A DNA stretch of 40,143 nucleotides from positions 1-40,143 of the forward strand of contig WFTT01000120.1 of assembly GCA_015485335.1 (NCBI GenBank), written 5' to 3'. Below are positions 33,027-40,143 of this stretch, piece after piece (position 1 is the first letter of the stretch; each line of letters opens with the position of its first letter). The notes beneath the pieces are model-generated. The model ran no database searches. It saw only the letters and a list, made by a program, of their open reading frames with translations, and was not told where the DNA came from. The position numbers were made by a program, and so were the translations under genes. Source of the stretch: Robiginitomaculum sp. Its GTDB lineage: Bacteria > Pseudomonadota > Alphaproteobacteria > Caulobacterales > Maricaulaceae.

Positions 33027-34274
33027 ATGAAAAAATCTAATTTGATAATACTGGACCAATCTCTGGTCAACAAACAAGGGCACCATTTTGAACTTGCGCA
33101 TTTGTTGTCTCTGGCCGCCCAAAATACCGGCTTGGGCGTTAAATGGCTTACCCATATAGATTTCAGTGTTGATACTGTCCTGTCGGGGGTTCAAGTCTAT
33201 CCGCATTTAAGTGCGACGATGTATGATCAATACAAAAAGGGCGGCAGTTCCGAAGCGCCGGCAACCTTGGCCGAGCAGATCAAAAGCGGCCTGGAGCGCT
33301 GTGAGGCAACGCCGGATGACTATCTTCTGATCCATACAGGGGACGGGAGCATGTACCGGGCTTTGGATGAAATCCTGACAAAATACGATTATCGCTCCTT
33401 GCCGCAAATCCATGTTTGTACACCGTATGACATAAAATCCATGCCGGGAAAAACGCCGAAAATACCGTTGCAGAAAACTTTTGCGGCATTGCGTAATCAT
33501 GATGCCCTGAACCGGTCCTTGTTCTTTTGGGCCGAAACAGCACCATTGGCGCAGCACATGACGGACACGATGGGGATCGAGACCCTGCCGCTTGAAATCC
33601 CGCCGGCAGAAAAATATAGCAACGATATGTTGCCTCTGAACGGACCAGTGACATTCGTGTACATGGGGGCTGCCCGTGAAGAGAAAGGGTTTCACCTTCT
33701 TCCAAAATTGATCAAGGCGGTGTCCGAGCGTGTCGAGCCTGGAGATGTTTTTTTCGACATTCAGGCAAGCCCGCAAATTATCGGTTATTTGCCCATTATC
33801 AAAACCGCCATCGGCCAGTTGGAAAAATTTCCGGAAACTCTGGTGAATTTACGCCGGAAAAACCAGACAACCGAGGCCTATAAAAAGATGCTGATGGAAT
33901 GCCACGGGGTTTTACTGATGTATGACCACGAGAAATACCGTATCAGAGGCTCCGGTATCGCTGTCGAGGCGGTTTCTTATGGCAAAATCCTGGTTGCAAC
34001 ACGGGATACATTCCCGGCTTCGCTGATTTCCCATAAAGGCGGCGTGATTGGCGACAGTATTGATGAATTCGCAGATGGAATTGTGGATGTCGTCAAAAAC
34101 AAACAGAAATATATGAGGCGTGGTGCGCTCCAGCTTCTGGAGTTGAATTCAAGAAGTTCCTCGGATGGCTATATGGACAGGATCTTGAACAGAAAGCAGT
34201 ATGCCAGCCATCTGGTTTCGTCGCCGTTTTGTATAATGGGGACCGAGTTTCCGTTGATGGTGTCCCATAGGTAA
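33027..34274 (+). CDS. GT-B (GT4-like) glycosyltransferase (415 aa)
   Basis: Probable GT-B fold glycosyltransferase. The N-terminal half opens with NLIILDQSLVNKQGHHFELA, a nucleotide-fold strand followed by a GHHFE motif seen in some polysaccharide transferases. The C-terminal half begins GPVTFVYMGAAREEKGFHLL, the usual start of the second Rossmann domain, and contains YRIRGSGIAVEAVSYGKILV, which corresponds to the donor-binding E(x)nE region of GT4 enzymes. No membrane segment is seen. Donor and acceptor are unknown. AGAGG lies 7-8 nt before the ATG at 33027. The gene is alone on this strand and ends at a shared hairpin terminator. Confidence 0.72.
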   Translation: MKKSNLIILDQSLVNKQGHHFELAHLLSLAAQNTGLGVKWLTHIDFSVDTVLSGVQVYPHLSATMYDQYKKGGSSEAPATLAEQIKSGLERCEATPDDYLLIHTGDGSMYRALDEILTKYDYRSLPQIHVCTPYDIKSMPGKTPKIPLQKTFAALRNHDALNRSLFFWAETAPLAQHMTDTMGIETLPLEIPPAEKYSNDMLPLNGPVTFVYMGAAREEKGFHLLPKLIKAVSERVEPGDVFFDIQASPQIIGYLPIIKTAIGQLEKFPETLVNLRRKNQTTEAYKKMLMECHGVLLMYDHEKYRIRGSGIAVEAVSYGKILVATRDTFPASLISHKGGVIGDSIDEFADGIVDVVKNKQKYMRRGALQLLELNSRSSSDGYMDRILNRKQYASHLVSSPFCIMGTEFPLMVSHR

Positions 34275-34310
34275 CCCTATTTGATTGATGAAACACTCCC
34301 GACACAAAAA

Positions 34311-34345
34311 GCCCCGGCTCCCCTTTTAAAGGGAGGAGCCGGGGC
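34311..34345. terminator. Strong bidirectional terminator between convergent genes
   Basis: Perfect 11-bp GC-rich arms GCCCCGGCTCC and GGAGCCGGGGC, extended inward by further pairing around TTTTAAA. On the minus strand it is followed by TTTTTGTG, so it is a good intrinsic terminator for the SGNH/GSCFA operon. It also lies 37 nt after the stop of the plus-strand glycosyltransferase. Confidence 0.85.
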
Positions 34346-34363
34346 AATTCTGGCGGGGGTGCT

Positions 34364-35119
34364 TTACAGTTCAGATACAGCTTTGGCGATCTGGTCCAGG
34401 ACCAGTGCGCCATATTCCGGGGTCGGGTGAACAAAATCACCAATCATAAATTTGGCATCTGTAAAACCCGCTCCGTCTTCTGTTTGGGCTGGGTAATCAA
34501 GCAGTGTAAACCCGAATTCTTTTTCAAAAGACCTCAGGCTGGACTCTTTGGTATCCGTGAAAAAAGCATGGGCTCCGAGGTAGTTTTTATAAAGCTTCCG
34601 AAGTTCCCAGTCTTCTTGTTCCTGTATGGCGCTTGATATGTGTGGAAAGGGCTGCACAAAAACCGGCCCGTCAAAATTGTTTTTCAAGGATGCTGCCAGA
34701 ATAAACCCCTGATGACCTGTTCGCCAGGCATTCATAAATAACTGCTGGTAGCAGTGATCTGAAACAAATTCTTCTTCTTGGAACGCGCCAATAGGGCCAA
34801 ACTCCGGCAACACGGCTCTTCTTTGCATCAGGCTGTCATAGCACGCTCCGCCATCAACATAACCCAATGCGCTGATAACGATGGCATCAAAGCTGCTAAT
34901 CGGCATCTCCGGAGTTTCGGGGGGGTCTGCATAAGGTGGGTTTTTGCTATTTGGTACCGTTTGAACAAATCTGTCATCTACGACTTTCAAATAAGGGCCG
35001 GTACCACCGGGAAGCACATAAAAATAGATTTCACCCACATCGCCAATGATACTTTTATGGGCATCATATGCTTTCTTCAAAGAGCCGGCTTGAGAGTTCC
35101 CCAGGATCAATATTTTCAT
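34364..35119 (-). CDS. SGNH-hydrolase-like protein (251 aa)
   Basis: The N-terminus KILILGNSQAGSLKKAY contains a G-N-S block I nucleophile region (Ser9) like that of SGNH hydrolases. The C-terminus has GDFVHPTPEYGALVLDQIAK, matching the block V Asp-x-x-His of the family. SGNH proteins in polysaccharide loci commonly add or remove acyl groups. The intermediate blocks (Gly and Asn oxyanion residues) are not clearly identifiable, so catalysis is plausible but not certain. Its start overlaps the stop of the GSCFA gene by 4 bp (ATGA), so the two are co-translated and probably act together. No signal peptide is visible. Confidence 0.65.
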   Translation of the reverse strand: MKILILGNSQAGSLKKAYDAHKSIIGDVGEIYFYVLPGGTGPYLKVVDDRFVQTVPNSKNPPYADPPETPEMPISSFDAIVISALGYVDGGACYDSLMQRRAVLPEFGPIGAFQEEEFVSDHCYQQLFMNAWRTGHQGFILAASLKNNFDGPVFVQPFPHISSAIQEQEDWELRKLYKNYLGAHAFFTDTKESSLRSFEKEFGFTLLDYPAQTEDGAGFTDAKFMIGDFVHPTPEYGALVLDQIAKAVSEL

Positions 35120-36213
35120 TTGGCTGTCACCGCAAAAGCATCCAGCAGTTCCTCATCGCACTTGACCATCATATCCGCGTCTTCCTCTATATGTGTCTCG
35201 GTGTCGGTTTTGGTTGTTGCCGGTTGAGCTTCAATAGGCTTCTCGCTGCTGTCAGCTGGCCCATGGGCATTCATAAATGTGCGCATGACATTAGCCACCC
35301 CGGCTTCGCTGACCGAGCGCATATTGGATTGGTAAAAGCATTCTCCGGACCACGGGCTGGTAATTATTTCATAAGAGGGAAAATAATCGACATCCTCGAA
35401 TGTATCGGAAAACTCGCCAGCAACAGCCCGTAAGACAGATTTTGAATAGACTGTGGATACCTGAACATTTCCGCCTGTCGCTGTGGCGGTTAGTGGGACC
35501 GGTGAAATAGTTAATAAAAACCGTAAGGGTTTGCCTTCGCGTTTGCCCTGCAGCATCGTTCTAAGCTTCTCGAGGTCTTTAAGGATTTCGCGGAATGTAA
35601 AATTCTTGAAAACATAGCGGGTCTCGTCAAACTCTCCCGCAACCGTACCCGGGCAAACCGGCAAGACTGTCCCGTTCCGGGTATCAATCCATGTTTCTGT
35701 CAGGCCCATGGTGAAAATGAACAAATCCATATCCAGCAACATCTGCCGTACACGTTCAAGATGGCGGGCTCGATGGGCAAGTACAGCTTGCGGGCTCGGA
35801 AGCCCGTCCGGTTCGATTGTCGGCCGTAATGGGTCCACATACCGATCGCCTTTTTGCCAAACCTCTGAACTGGTTTCACGGTCTCCAAAGGCTTCCTCGG
35901 CAAGCTGGAGCATCTGGCGCACCGTGTAGATATTTCCATAGCGTGCCGAATAAATTGAATATCCGAACTTCATATGAAGTTCGGTCGGTAATTTGGCCGG
36001 GGCAGGCTCTACATCCATAATTGTGAAGCCTGATGCCTTCATTTGGCGGCCAATATGTTGGGCAAAACAGCTCCCGGCAGTGGCGACATTCTCTGTGGGG
36101 GAAATGGCCCATTTCTGGTGGTAAATGGACGCTGGAACGGGCTTTTCAGCATCCGAAACAGCGGTTCTCCAGAATGATTTGCTCGGCAAGCAGGAATACG
36201 GGTTTTCGGACAT
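35116..36213 (-). CDS. GSCFA family protein (365 aa)
   Basis: Member of the GSCFA family, named for its conserved motif, seen here as VATAGSCFAQHIGRQMKAS at about residues 42-60. Other family-like stretches are LFIFTMGLTETWIDTRNGTV, then FLLTISPVPLTATATGGNVQ, and DYFPSYEIITSP. The family is related to SGNH/GDSL hydrolases, with the Ser in GSCFA as the likely nucleophile, and it occurs in surface-polysaccharide clusters. The C-terminal 55 residues are acidic, repeat-free and probably disordered. It forms an overlapping pair with the SGNH-like gene. GGAATA lies 5-6 nt before the ATG at 36213. The substrate is unknown; a glycan-acyl role is inferred. Confidence 0.85.
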   Translation of the reverse strand: MSENPYSCLPSKSFWRTAVSDAEKPVPASIYHQKWAISPTENVATAGSCFAQHIGRQMKASGFTIMDVEPAPAKLPTELHMKFGYSIYSARYGNIYTVRQMLQLAEEAFGDRETSSEVWQKGDRYVDPLRPTIEPDGLPSPQAVLAHRARHLERVRQMLLDMDLFIFTMGLTETWIDTRNGTVLPVCPGTVAGEFDETRYVFKNFTFREILKDLEKLRTMLQGKREGKPLRFLLTISPVPLTATATGGNVQVSTVYSKSVLRAVAGEFSDTFEDVDYFPSYEIITSPWSGECFYQSNMRSVSEAGVANVMRTFMNAHGPADSSEKPIEAQPATTKTDTETHIEEDADMMVKCDEELLDAFAVTAK

Positions 36214-36364
36214 TTTTTATTCCTATCTGCTGATATCGATGTTTGTTATTGTTACAGGTAAAACACCGGACCTGCAACCTGAGCACGCAAAGCCATGCTG
36301 TTTATGAGGCTCTCGCCGACCACAAAACGATCATGGCGTGATCCCGTTGCAGCCTCTGAAAACT

Positions 36365-36395
36365 CGGCCAAGCCCCGATTGAAGGGGCTTGGCCG
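36365..36395 (-). terminator. Intrinsic terminator of sqdB
   Basis: Perfect 12-bp arms CGGCCAAGCCCC and GGGGCTTGGCCG with a 7-nt loop. On the minus strand it follows the sqdB stop by about 10 nt and is followed by AGTTTTC. It also separates sqdB from the GSCFA operon. Confidence 0.85.
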
Positions 36396-36404
36396 ATCTT
36401 GTGC

Positions 36405-37562
36405 TTATTTCCACAAGGAAACACACGGGATTTTCGTCAGATCACAACGATCCGCATATTTCCCGGCGATTTCCCGGACCTCTTGCAACAACCCTTTTTC
36501 CAGGGTGATCGGCTCCAGGCCAAGGTTCAAAAAACTGGCGTTTTCAACGTGAAGTTCGTTTTCGTCAGCTTCGTTGCGCGGGTTTTTCAAATTCTTGATT
36601 TCCACACCGGTCATGTTTGAAATCATACTTGCCAGATCACGGACCCGATGGGTTTCTGTCATCTGGTTCTGAATGTTCACCCGAGCGCCCTTTTTCGGTG
36701 GGCTGTCGATAACCATTTGAATGCAACGACAGGTGTCCTGGATGTGAATAAAGGCGCGTGTCTGGCCACCGGTACCATGTACCGTCAGTGGATAGTTAAC
36801 CGCTGCTTGCATCAGGAACCGGTTCAAAACCGTGCCGTAGTCGCCATCATAGTCAAAACGGTTGATCAGACGCTCGTCCATTTCGGTTTCTGCTGTCTGG
36901 GTGCCCCAAACAATACCCTGATGCAAATCCGTAATCCGGACTTGATCATTCTTGTTGTAAAAATGGAAAAACAGCTGATCTTGCGTTTTGGTCATATGAT
37001 AGATTGACCCGGGATTGGCGGGATACAGGATTTCCTGTTCAACCATTCCTTCTTCGGTTTTGACGCCGACAGTCAAATAACCCTCCGGAATTTTCATTCC
37101 GGCGGTTCCGTAGCCATAAACGCCCATTGTTCCCAGGTGAACAAGGTGGATATCTTGTCCGGACTCGACAATTGCGGCCAGAACATCATTTGTGGCATTC
37201 AGGTTATTATTGACAGTATACCGTTTGTGCTCTGCGCTTTTCATGGAATACGGTGCCGCACGTTGCTCGGCAAAGTGGACGATGACATCGGGCTTTGTGT
37301 CTTTTATCAAACCCAGAAATCTGTGGTATTGTTGCCCGATTGTAATGTTGTGGAACTGGATTTCATTACCTGTCAGCTCCTTCCATACTGCGATCCGCTC
37401 ACCGATGGGCTTGATTGGCGTAAGAGAGTCAACCTCCAGCTCAATGTCGATTTTACGGCGCGACAGATTGTCAACAATGGTAATGTCATGGCCTGCACGT
37501 GAGAGATGAAGCGCTGTTGGCCAGCCGCAAAAACCATCTCCCCCTAAAATCATTATTTTCAT
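36405..37562 (-). CDS. sqdB: UDP-sulfoquinovose synthase
   Basis: Converts UDP-glucose and sulfite into UDP-sulfoquinovose, the donor of the sulfonated sugar. The 385-aa protein is a short-chain dehydrogenase of SQD1/SqdB type. The NAD motif is [14 protein letters not shown] (residues 7-20), DNLSRRKID follows, and the catalytic set appears as Thr145 in HLGTMGVYG with Tyr188 and Lys192 in [24 protein letters not shown] and [15 protein letters not shown] are also typical. The usual partners for sulfolipid synthesis (sqdD/sqdC or sqdX) are not in this window. The neighbours are polysaccharide genes, so the product may enter a glycan. A terminator-like hairpin lies 18 nt before its start and a strong terminator follows it, so it is a single-gene transcript. 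Confidence 0.9.
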   Translation of the reverse strand: MKIMILGGDGFCGWPTALHLSRAGHDITIVDNLSRRKIDIELEVDSLTPIKPIGERIAVWKELTGNEIQFHNITIGQQYHRFLGLIKDTKPDVIVHFAEQRAAPYSMKSAEHKRYTVNNNLNATNDVLAAIVESGQDIHLVHLGTMGVYGYGTAGMKIPEGYLTVGVKTEEGMVEQEILYPANPGSIYHMTKTQDQLFFHFYNKNDQVRITDLHQGIVWGTQTAETEMDERLINRFDYDGDYGTVLNRFLMQAAVNYPLTVHGTGGQTRAFIHIQDTCRCIQMVIDSPPKKGARVNIQNQMTETHRVRDLASMISNMTGVEIKNLKNPRNEADENELHVENASFLNLGLEPITLEKGLLQEVREIAGKYADRCDLTKIPCVSLWK

Positions 37563-37580
37563 TTAATAAAGCTTTCCGTC

Positions 37581-37605
37581 AAAAAACACCATTTTCATGT
37601 GGTGT
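37581..37605 (-). terminator. Terminator-like hairpin in the sqdB leader
   Basis: ACACCA and TGGTGT arms around an 8-nt loop. On the minus strand they are followed at once by a run of six T, ending 18 nt before the sqdB ATG. Structurally this is a small intrinsic terminator read toward sqdB. Since no minus-strand gene lies upstream, it may act as an attenuator. Confidence 0.45.
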
Positions 37606-37857
37606 ACTTTCGTTTTACTGTCAGCAGACAGCGAGCGCATTCAACATCTAAATCCAATAAAAGAGCGGGTCAACAGGATATCCAATCAGGAAATAAACAT
37701 TTTCCGCCACATAAATAAAGGAGTGTGGAGCCTGCCGGACAGAAGAATTCTCCAAGAGTAAATCTCCGCTATTGGTTGGCCAATTCACAGCCTGACAAGT
37801 GGATTGCTTCCTGTGTAAGCTGCATTACATAGGAGGCAGAATTGTGAGGGAATCTGG

Positions 37858-38844
37858 ATGAATACTTGCGGAAGAATGCATCGCGTCGGGGTTGTCGGGG
37901 CCGGTGCATTCGGGAGTGCGCTGGCATGGACATTTTCGCAGGCCGGACATGATGTCGTGTTGTGGGGACGTGACCCGGATCAAATGGCACTGCTGCAGGC
38001 CCGCCGTGAAAATTGTCGTTATTTGCCTGATGTGCGGTTTTCCGAAAAGCTGAAAGCCACGTCGGCATTGGCGGATTTACAAGATGTGTCCGTGCTTTTG
38101 ATGGTGGTGCCGGCGCAAACTCTGGCCGGGTTCTTGACAGCCTATGGGGCGGCATTGCCCGATTGCCCGCTGGTTTTATGTGCCAAAGGCATCGAGAGCA
38201 GCAGCGGCTTGTTGCAAAGCCAGATTGTGAAAAACCATGGCAGGGCGGGGGATGTGGCGGTTTTGTCCGGGCCGGGGTTTGCCGGTGAGATCGCCTCTGG
38301 CAAGCCGACAGCCCTGTCCTTTGCGTGTGCGTCCCCACTGGTTGGCCGCCTTTTGCAACGGCAATTATCTTCTGCCAGTTTGCGCTTGTATCTGACGCAG
38401 GATGTGACCGGTGTGCAATTGGGGGGGGCTTTGAAGAATGTCTATGCCATTGCCTGCGGATTGGCGGTCGGAGCGGATCTGGGCGAAAGCGCGCGGGCGG
38501 CATTGATGACGCGGGGGTTTGCCGAAATGTCGAAACTGGCGCTGAAGATGGGAGCCAAAGCCGACACATTGACCGGCCTGTCCGGTCTTGGGGATCTGGC
38601 GCTGACCTGCACATCGCGCCAGTCGCGCAACTTTGCTTTCGGCGAAGCTTTGGGCCGCCTTGGTGAATTCGGGCAGGGTAAAACGGTCGAAGGGATTGCT
38701 ACCGCACAGGCCACTATTGCTTTGGCGCAACAGCAGGAGGTGGACATGCCAATCGCCCGAACCGTGGCAGATGTACTGGGCGGGGATGCAACGATTCCGG
38801 AGGCTCTGACCTCTCTGATGGCGCGGCCTTTGAGGCAGGAATGA
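37858..38844 (+). CDS. gpsA: NAD(P)-dependent glycerol-3-phosphate dehydrogenase
   Basis: Reduces dihydroxyacetone phosphate to sn-glycerol 3-phosphate, the backbone for phospholipids. The nucleotide motif is GVVGAGAFGSALAW near residue 10, LCAKGIE and SGPGFAGEIASGKPTA follow, and the catalytic-lysine region is GGALKNVYAIACGLAVG. The C-terminal domain TGLSGLGDLALTCTSRQSRN is typical GpsA. The protein is intact at 328 aa. GAGGGA 6-8 nt before the ATG at 37858 supports this start; an ATG six codons later is possible. The gene normally sits on the chromosome as a housekeeping gene, so a copy beside capsule-export genes on a plasmid-like replicon is unusual. It may supply a lipid anchor or glycerol phosphate for the glycan. 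Its stop lies 4 bp from the stop of the permease gene. Confidence 0.93.
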   Translation: MNTCGRMHRVGVVGAGAFGSALAWTFSQAGHDVVLWGRDPDQMALLQARRENCRYLPDVRFSEKLKATSALADLQDVSVLLMVVPAQTLAGFLTAYGAALPDCPLVLCAKGIESSSGLLQSQIVKNHGRAGDVAVLSGPGFAGEIASGKPTALSFACASPLVGRLLQRQLSSASLRLYLTQDVTGVQLGGALKNVYAIACGLAVGADLGESARAALMTRGFAEMSKLALKMGAKADTLTGLSGLGDLALTCTSRQSRNFAFGEALGRLGEFGQGKTVEGIATAQATIALAQQQEVDMPIARTVADVLGGDATIPEALTSLMARPLRQE

Positions 38845-38848
38845 CGCT

Positions 38849-39658
38849 CTAGTTGTTCAACAAATCCCGATGAAACCGGTTCAAAAGCAAAAGCCCGAGA
38901 GCCATTGTGATCAGGGTAACCAGAACCAGATAAGGGATCGATACATAGGTGGCATCATAGCTGGGGTAAAACCCGGAACGCATCAATCCGATTACATGGC
39001 CTAGCGGATTGAACCAGAGGAGGTCTTGGAATTTGTTCGGGACGTCTTCAAAGATAAAGAATATGCAAGACATAATCAGCAGCGGCGTGTTCAGAATACC
39101 CCACAGGGTTCCCCAGACCGGGAAGCGCATGAACAGATAACAGTTCAGACAGCCGATCCCCAATCCCAAAAAACCGGCAAGGCTAAAGGCGAGAATAATC
39201 GTGGGAAAATCCAGAATGGTTTGGACGTCATAGGCGAAAATAATCAGGGTAATCAGCAAATAGAATACTATGATATGGGTCAGCAGATTGAGCAGAAAAC
39301 GGGCGATGATGGCATCAATATAGCGCACACCCGGATATTGCAGTAACGGGCGGGAAAACCTCAAGGCCGAGGCAATCTTGTTACTGGTCTGTGTATAGAA
39401 AGAAAAAGGCAGGATACCCGTGGCATAAAACAGGGAAAAATTCGTGCCAAGCGAAGGGGTCCGCAGGGCTGCGGAAAAAACAAGTGTTAGCAATGCAATT
39501 GCGGCCACAGGGGCGATGATTGCCCAGATATACCCCCCCGCCGAACGACCATAGGTGGTAGACATTTCGCGCAACACCAATGCCGCTATGGTTCGAAAGG
39601 CACGAAACCGGCGCGGTTTTTGAGGCGGTAAATAGGCGTTGGAATGGGATTGTGACAT
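38849..39658 (-). CDS. kpsM: Polysaccharide ABC exporter permease, KpsM-like
   Basis: ABC-2 type membrane subunit for export of capsule-type polysaccharide. About six hydrophobic segments are visible (IWAIIAPVAAIALLTLVFSA, then LLTHIIVFYLLITLIIFAY, then PYLVLVTLITMALGLLLL). Family features are LVLREMSTTYGRSAGGYIWA near the N-terminus and LLWFNPLGHVIGLMRSGFYP near the C-terminus. The ATG at 39658 (MSQSHSNAYL) was preferred to the 39-codon-longer frame because it gives a 269-aa product, the normal KpsM length. The Shine-Dalgarno is weak. It diverges from the KpsE-like gene. The ATPase partner (KpsT) is not in the window and should lie nearby. Confidence 0.88.
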   Translation of the reverse strand: MSQSHSNAYLPPQKPRRFRAFRTIAALVLREMSTTYGRSAGGYIWAIIAPVAAIALLTLVFSAALRTPSLGTNFSLFYATGILPFSFYTQTSNKIASALRFSRPLLQYPGVRYIDAIIARFLLNLLTHIIVFYLLITLIIFAYDVQTILDFPTIILAFSLAGFLGLGIGCLNCYLFMRFPVWGTLWGILNTPLLIMSCIFFIFEDVPNKFQDLLWFNPLGHVIGLMRSGFYPSYDATYVSIPYLVLVTLITMALGLLLLNRFHRDLLNN

Positions 39659-39763
39659 TAGGCCAAGGGGGTTAGGGCAGGGGAATAGCGTATTTCCTCT
39701 TGGGTTTATGTCGCAGTCCAGATAAACAATCAAATATATTCTGTAGGTTAGTGGGGATAGCAT

Positions 39764-40143
39764 TTGGAAGACCAAAAGGCTCAGGGCAATCCAGTAGATT
39801 TAGAGAGCGAGCCCAATACCAATGAAAAGACAAAAGGCCCTGGTCCTGAGGGCGGCCCGAGGCAAAAGGCCGGCTTTGGCGGAAAGATGCGCCTGAAACA
39901 GCAGCAGCAACGCCTGAAGCAGCTTCAGCGGGAATTGGCCGAAGCCAAAAAGGCTGTGCCCACCATTATCGTCGGGGAGGTTGCAGCCCCTGCACGCATG
40001 AAAACACGCCATTACGGTGTTTTGTTGAGCTTCCTGTTGTTTGTGGTGCTGCCTTCGGCTGCTGCGATGTGGTATTTGCAAGAGCGCGCTGCCGATCAAT
40101 ACGCCAGCTTTGTCGGGTTTTCGGTTCATACCGAAGATACCAC
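39764..40143 (+). CDS. kpsE: Capsule export inner-membrane protein, KpsE-like (partial, 5' end)
   Basis: The frame opens after a TAG at 39758 and runs off the window end. The TTG at 39764 has GGGGA 7 nt upstream and is the best start; the first in-frame ATG is at 39887, after 41 codons. The visible 126 residues comprise a charged, disordered N-terminus (EDQKAQGNPVDLESEPN), a basic helix rich in Gln (MRLKQQQQRLKQLQREL), and a membrane segment (YGVLLSFLLFVVLPSAAAMW) followed by ADQYASFVGFSVHTED. This layout is typical for alphaproteobacterial KpsE/Wzz-type capsule export proteins, whose periplasmic coiled coil would follow. It is divergent from the KpsM-like gene, suggesting one export system. 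Codons after 40143 are missing. Confidence 0.75.
   Translation, partial: MEDQKAQGNPVDLESEPNTNEKTKGPGPEGGPRQKAGFGGKMRLKQQQQRLKQLQRELAEAKKAVPTIIVGEVAAPARMKTRHYGVLLSFLLFVVLPSAAAMWYLQERAADQYASFVGFSVHTEDT

Overview
The window looks like part of a plasmid or chromid from a marine alphaproteobacterium, most likely Rhodobacterales (Roseobacter group). Visible support: an RPA-type plasmid replication initiator (14370-15368, minus) sits back to back with a parA-parB pair (15803-18277), and between them lies an origin-like region with a perfect DnaA box, three 22-bp iterons and AT-rich DNA. The rest of the cargo (RTX proteins, polysaccharide synthesis and tailoring, capsule export) resembles the surface or biofilm plasmids known from roseobacters. 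That comparison is from family knowledge, not from a search.

Layout. 1-7983: secreted RTX block, with the 3' end of one RTX gene, a 621-aa protein with seven N-terminal repeats, two serralysin-like M10 metalloproteases and a 326-aa RTX protein, interrupted by a minus-strand UDP-glucose dehydrogenase (ugd). 7976-11020: an unusual fusion of a YraQ/ArsP-like permease with FG-GAP repeats and an ASPIC/UnbV-like end. 11120-12441: two convergent sulfotransferase-like genes. 12562-14228: a secreted tail-fibre-like protein and a small secreted partner. 14370-18277: replication and partition module, with a 24-bp perfect palindrome resembling a parS site inside parB. 18274-19836: a DUF2793 phage-tail-like gene coupled to a 58-codon gene. 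20076-24018: galactofuranose block (glf and two GT2 galactofuranosyltransferase-like genes). 24015-26155: two more sulfotransferase-like genes. 26785-34274: three glycosyltransferase-type genes and a coiled-coil protein. 34364-36213: an overlapping SGNH-like/GSCFA pair. 36405-37562: UDP-sulfoquinovose synthase (sqdB). 37858-40143: gpsA, a KpsM-like ABC permease and the start of a KpsE-like gene that runs off the window.

How the genes may work together (inference): Ugd, Glf and SqdB supply UDP-glucuronate, UDP-galactofuranose and UDP-sulfoquinovose. The glycosyltransferases assemble a glycan, the sulfotransferases and GSCFA/SGNH proteins decorate it, and the KpsM/KpsE system exports it. GpsA may feed a glycerophospholipid anchor. 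The RTX proteins and proteases would leave by a type I secretion system not present here. The strongest candidate for something new is a plasmid-borne pathway for a surface glycan that is both galactofuranose-containing and decorated with sulfate and/or sulfonate. Other notable points are the permease-UnbV fusion, the palindrome inside parB, a GT2 plus fucosyltransferase-like fusion, and a 110-bp hairpin element. No rRNA, tRNA, CRISPR array, transposase or integrase was recognised.
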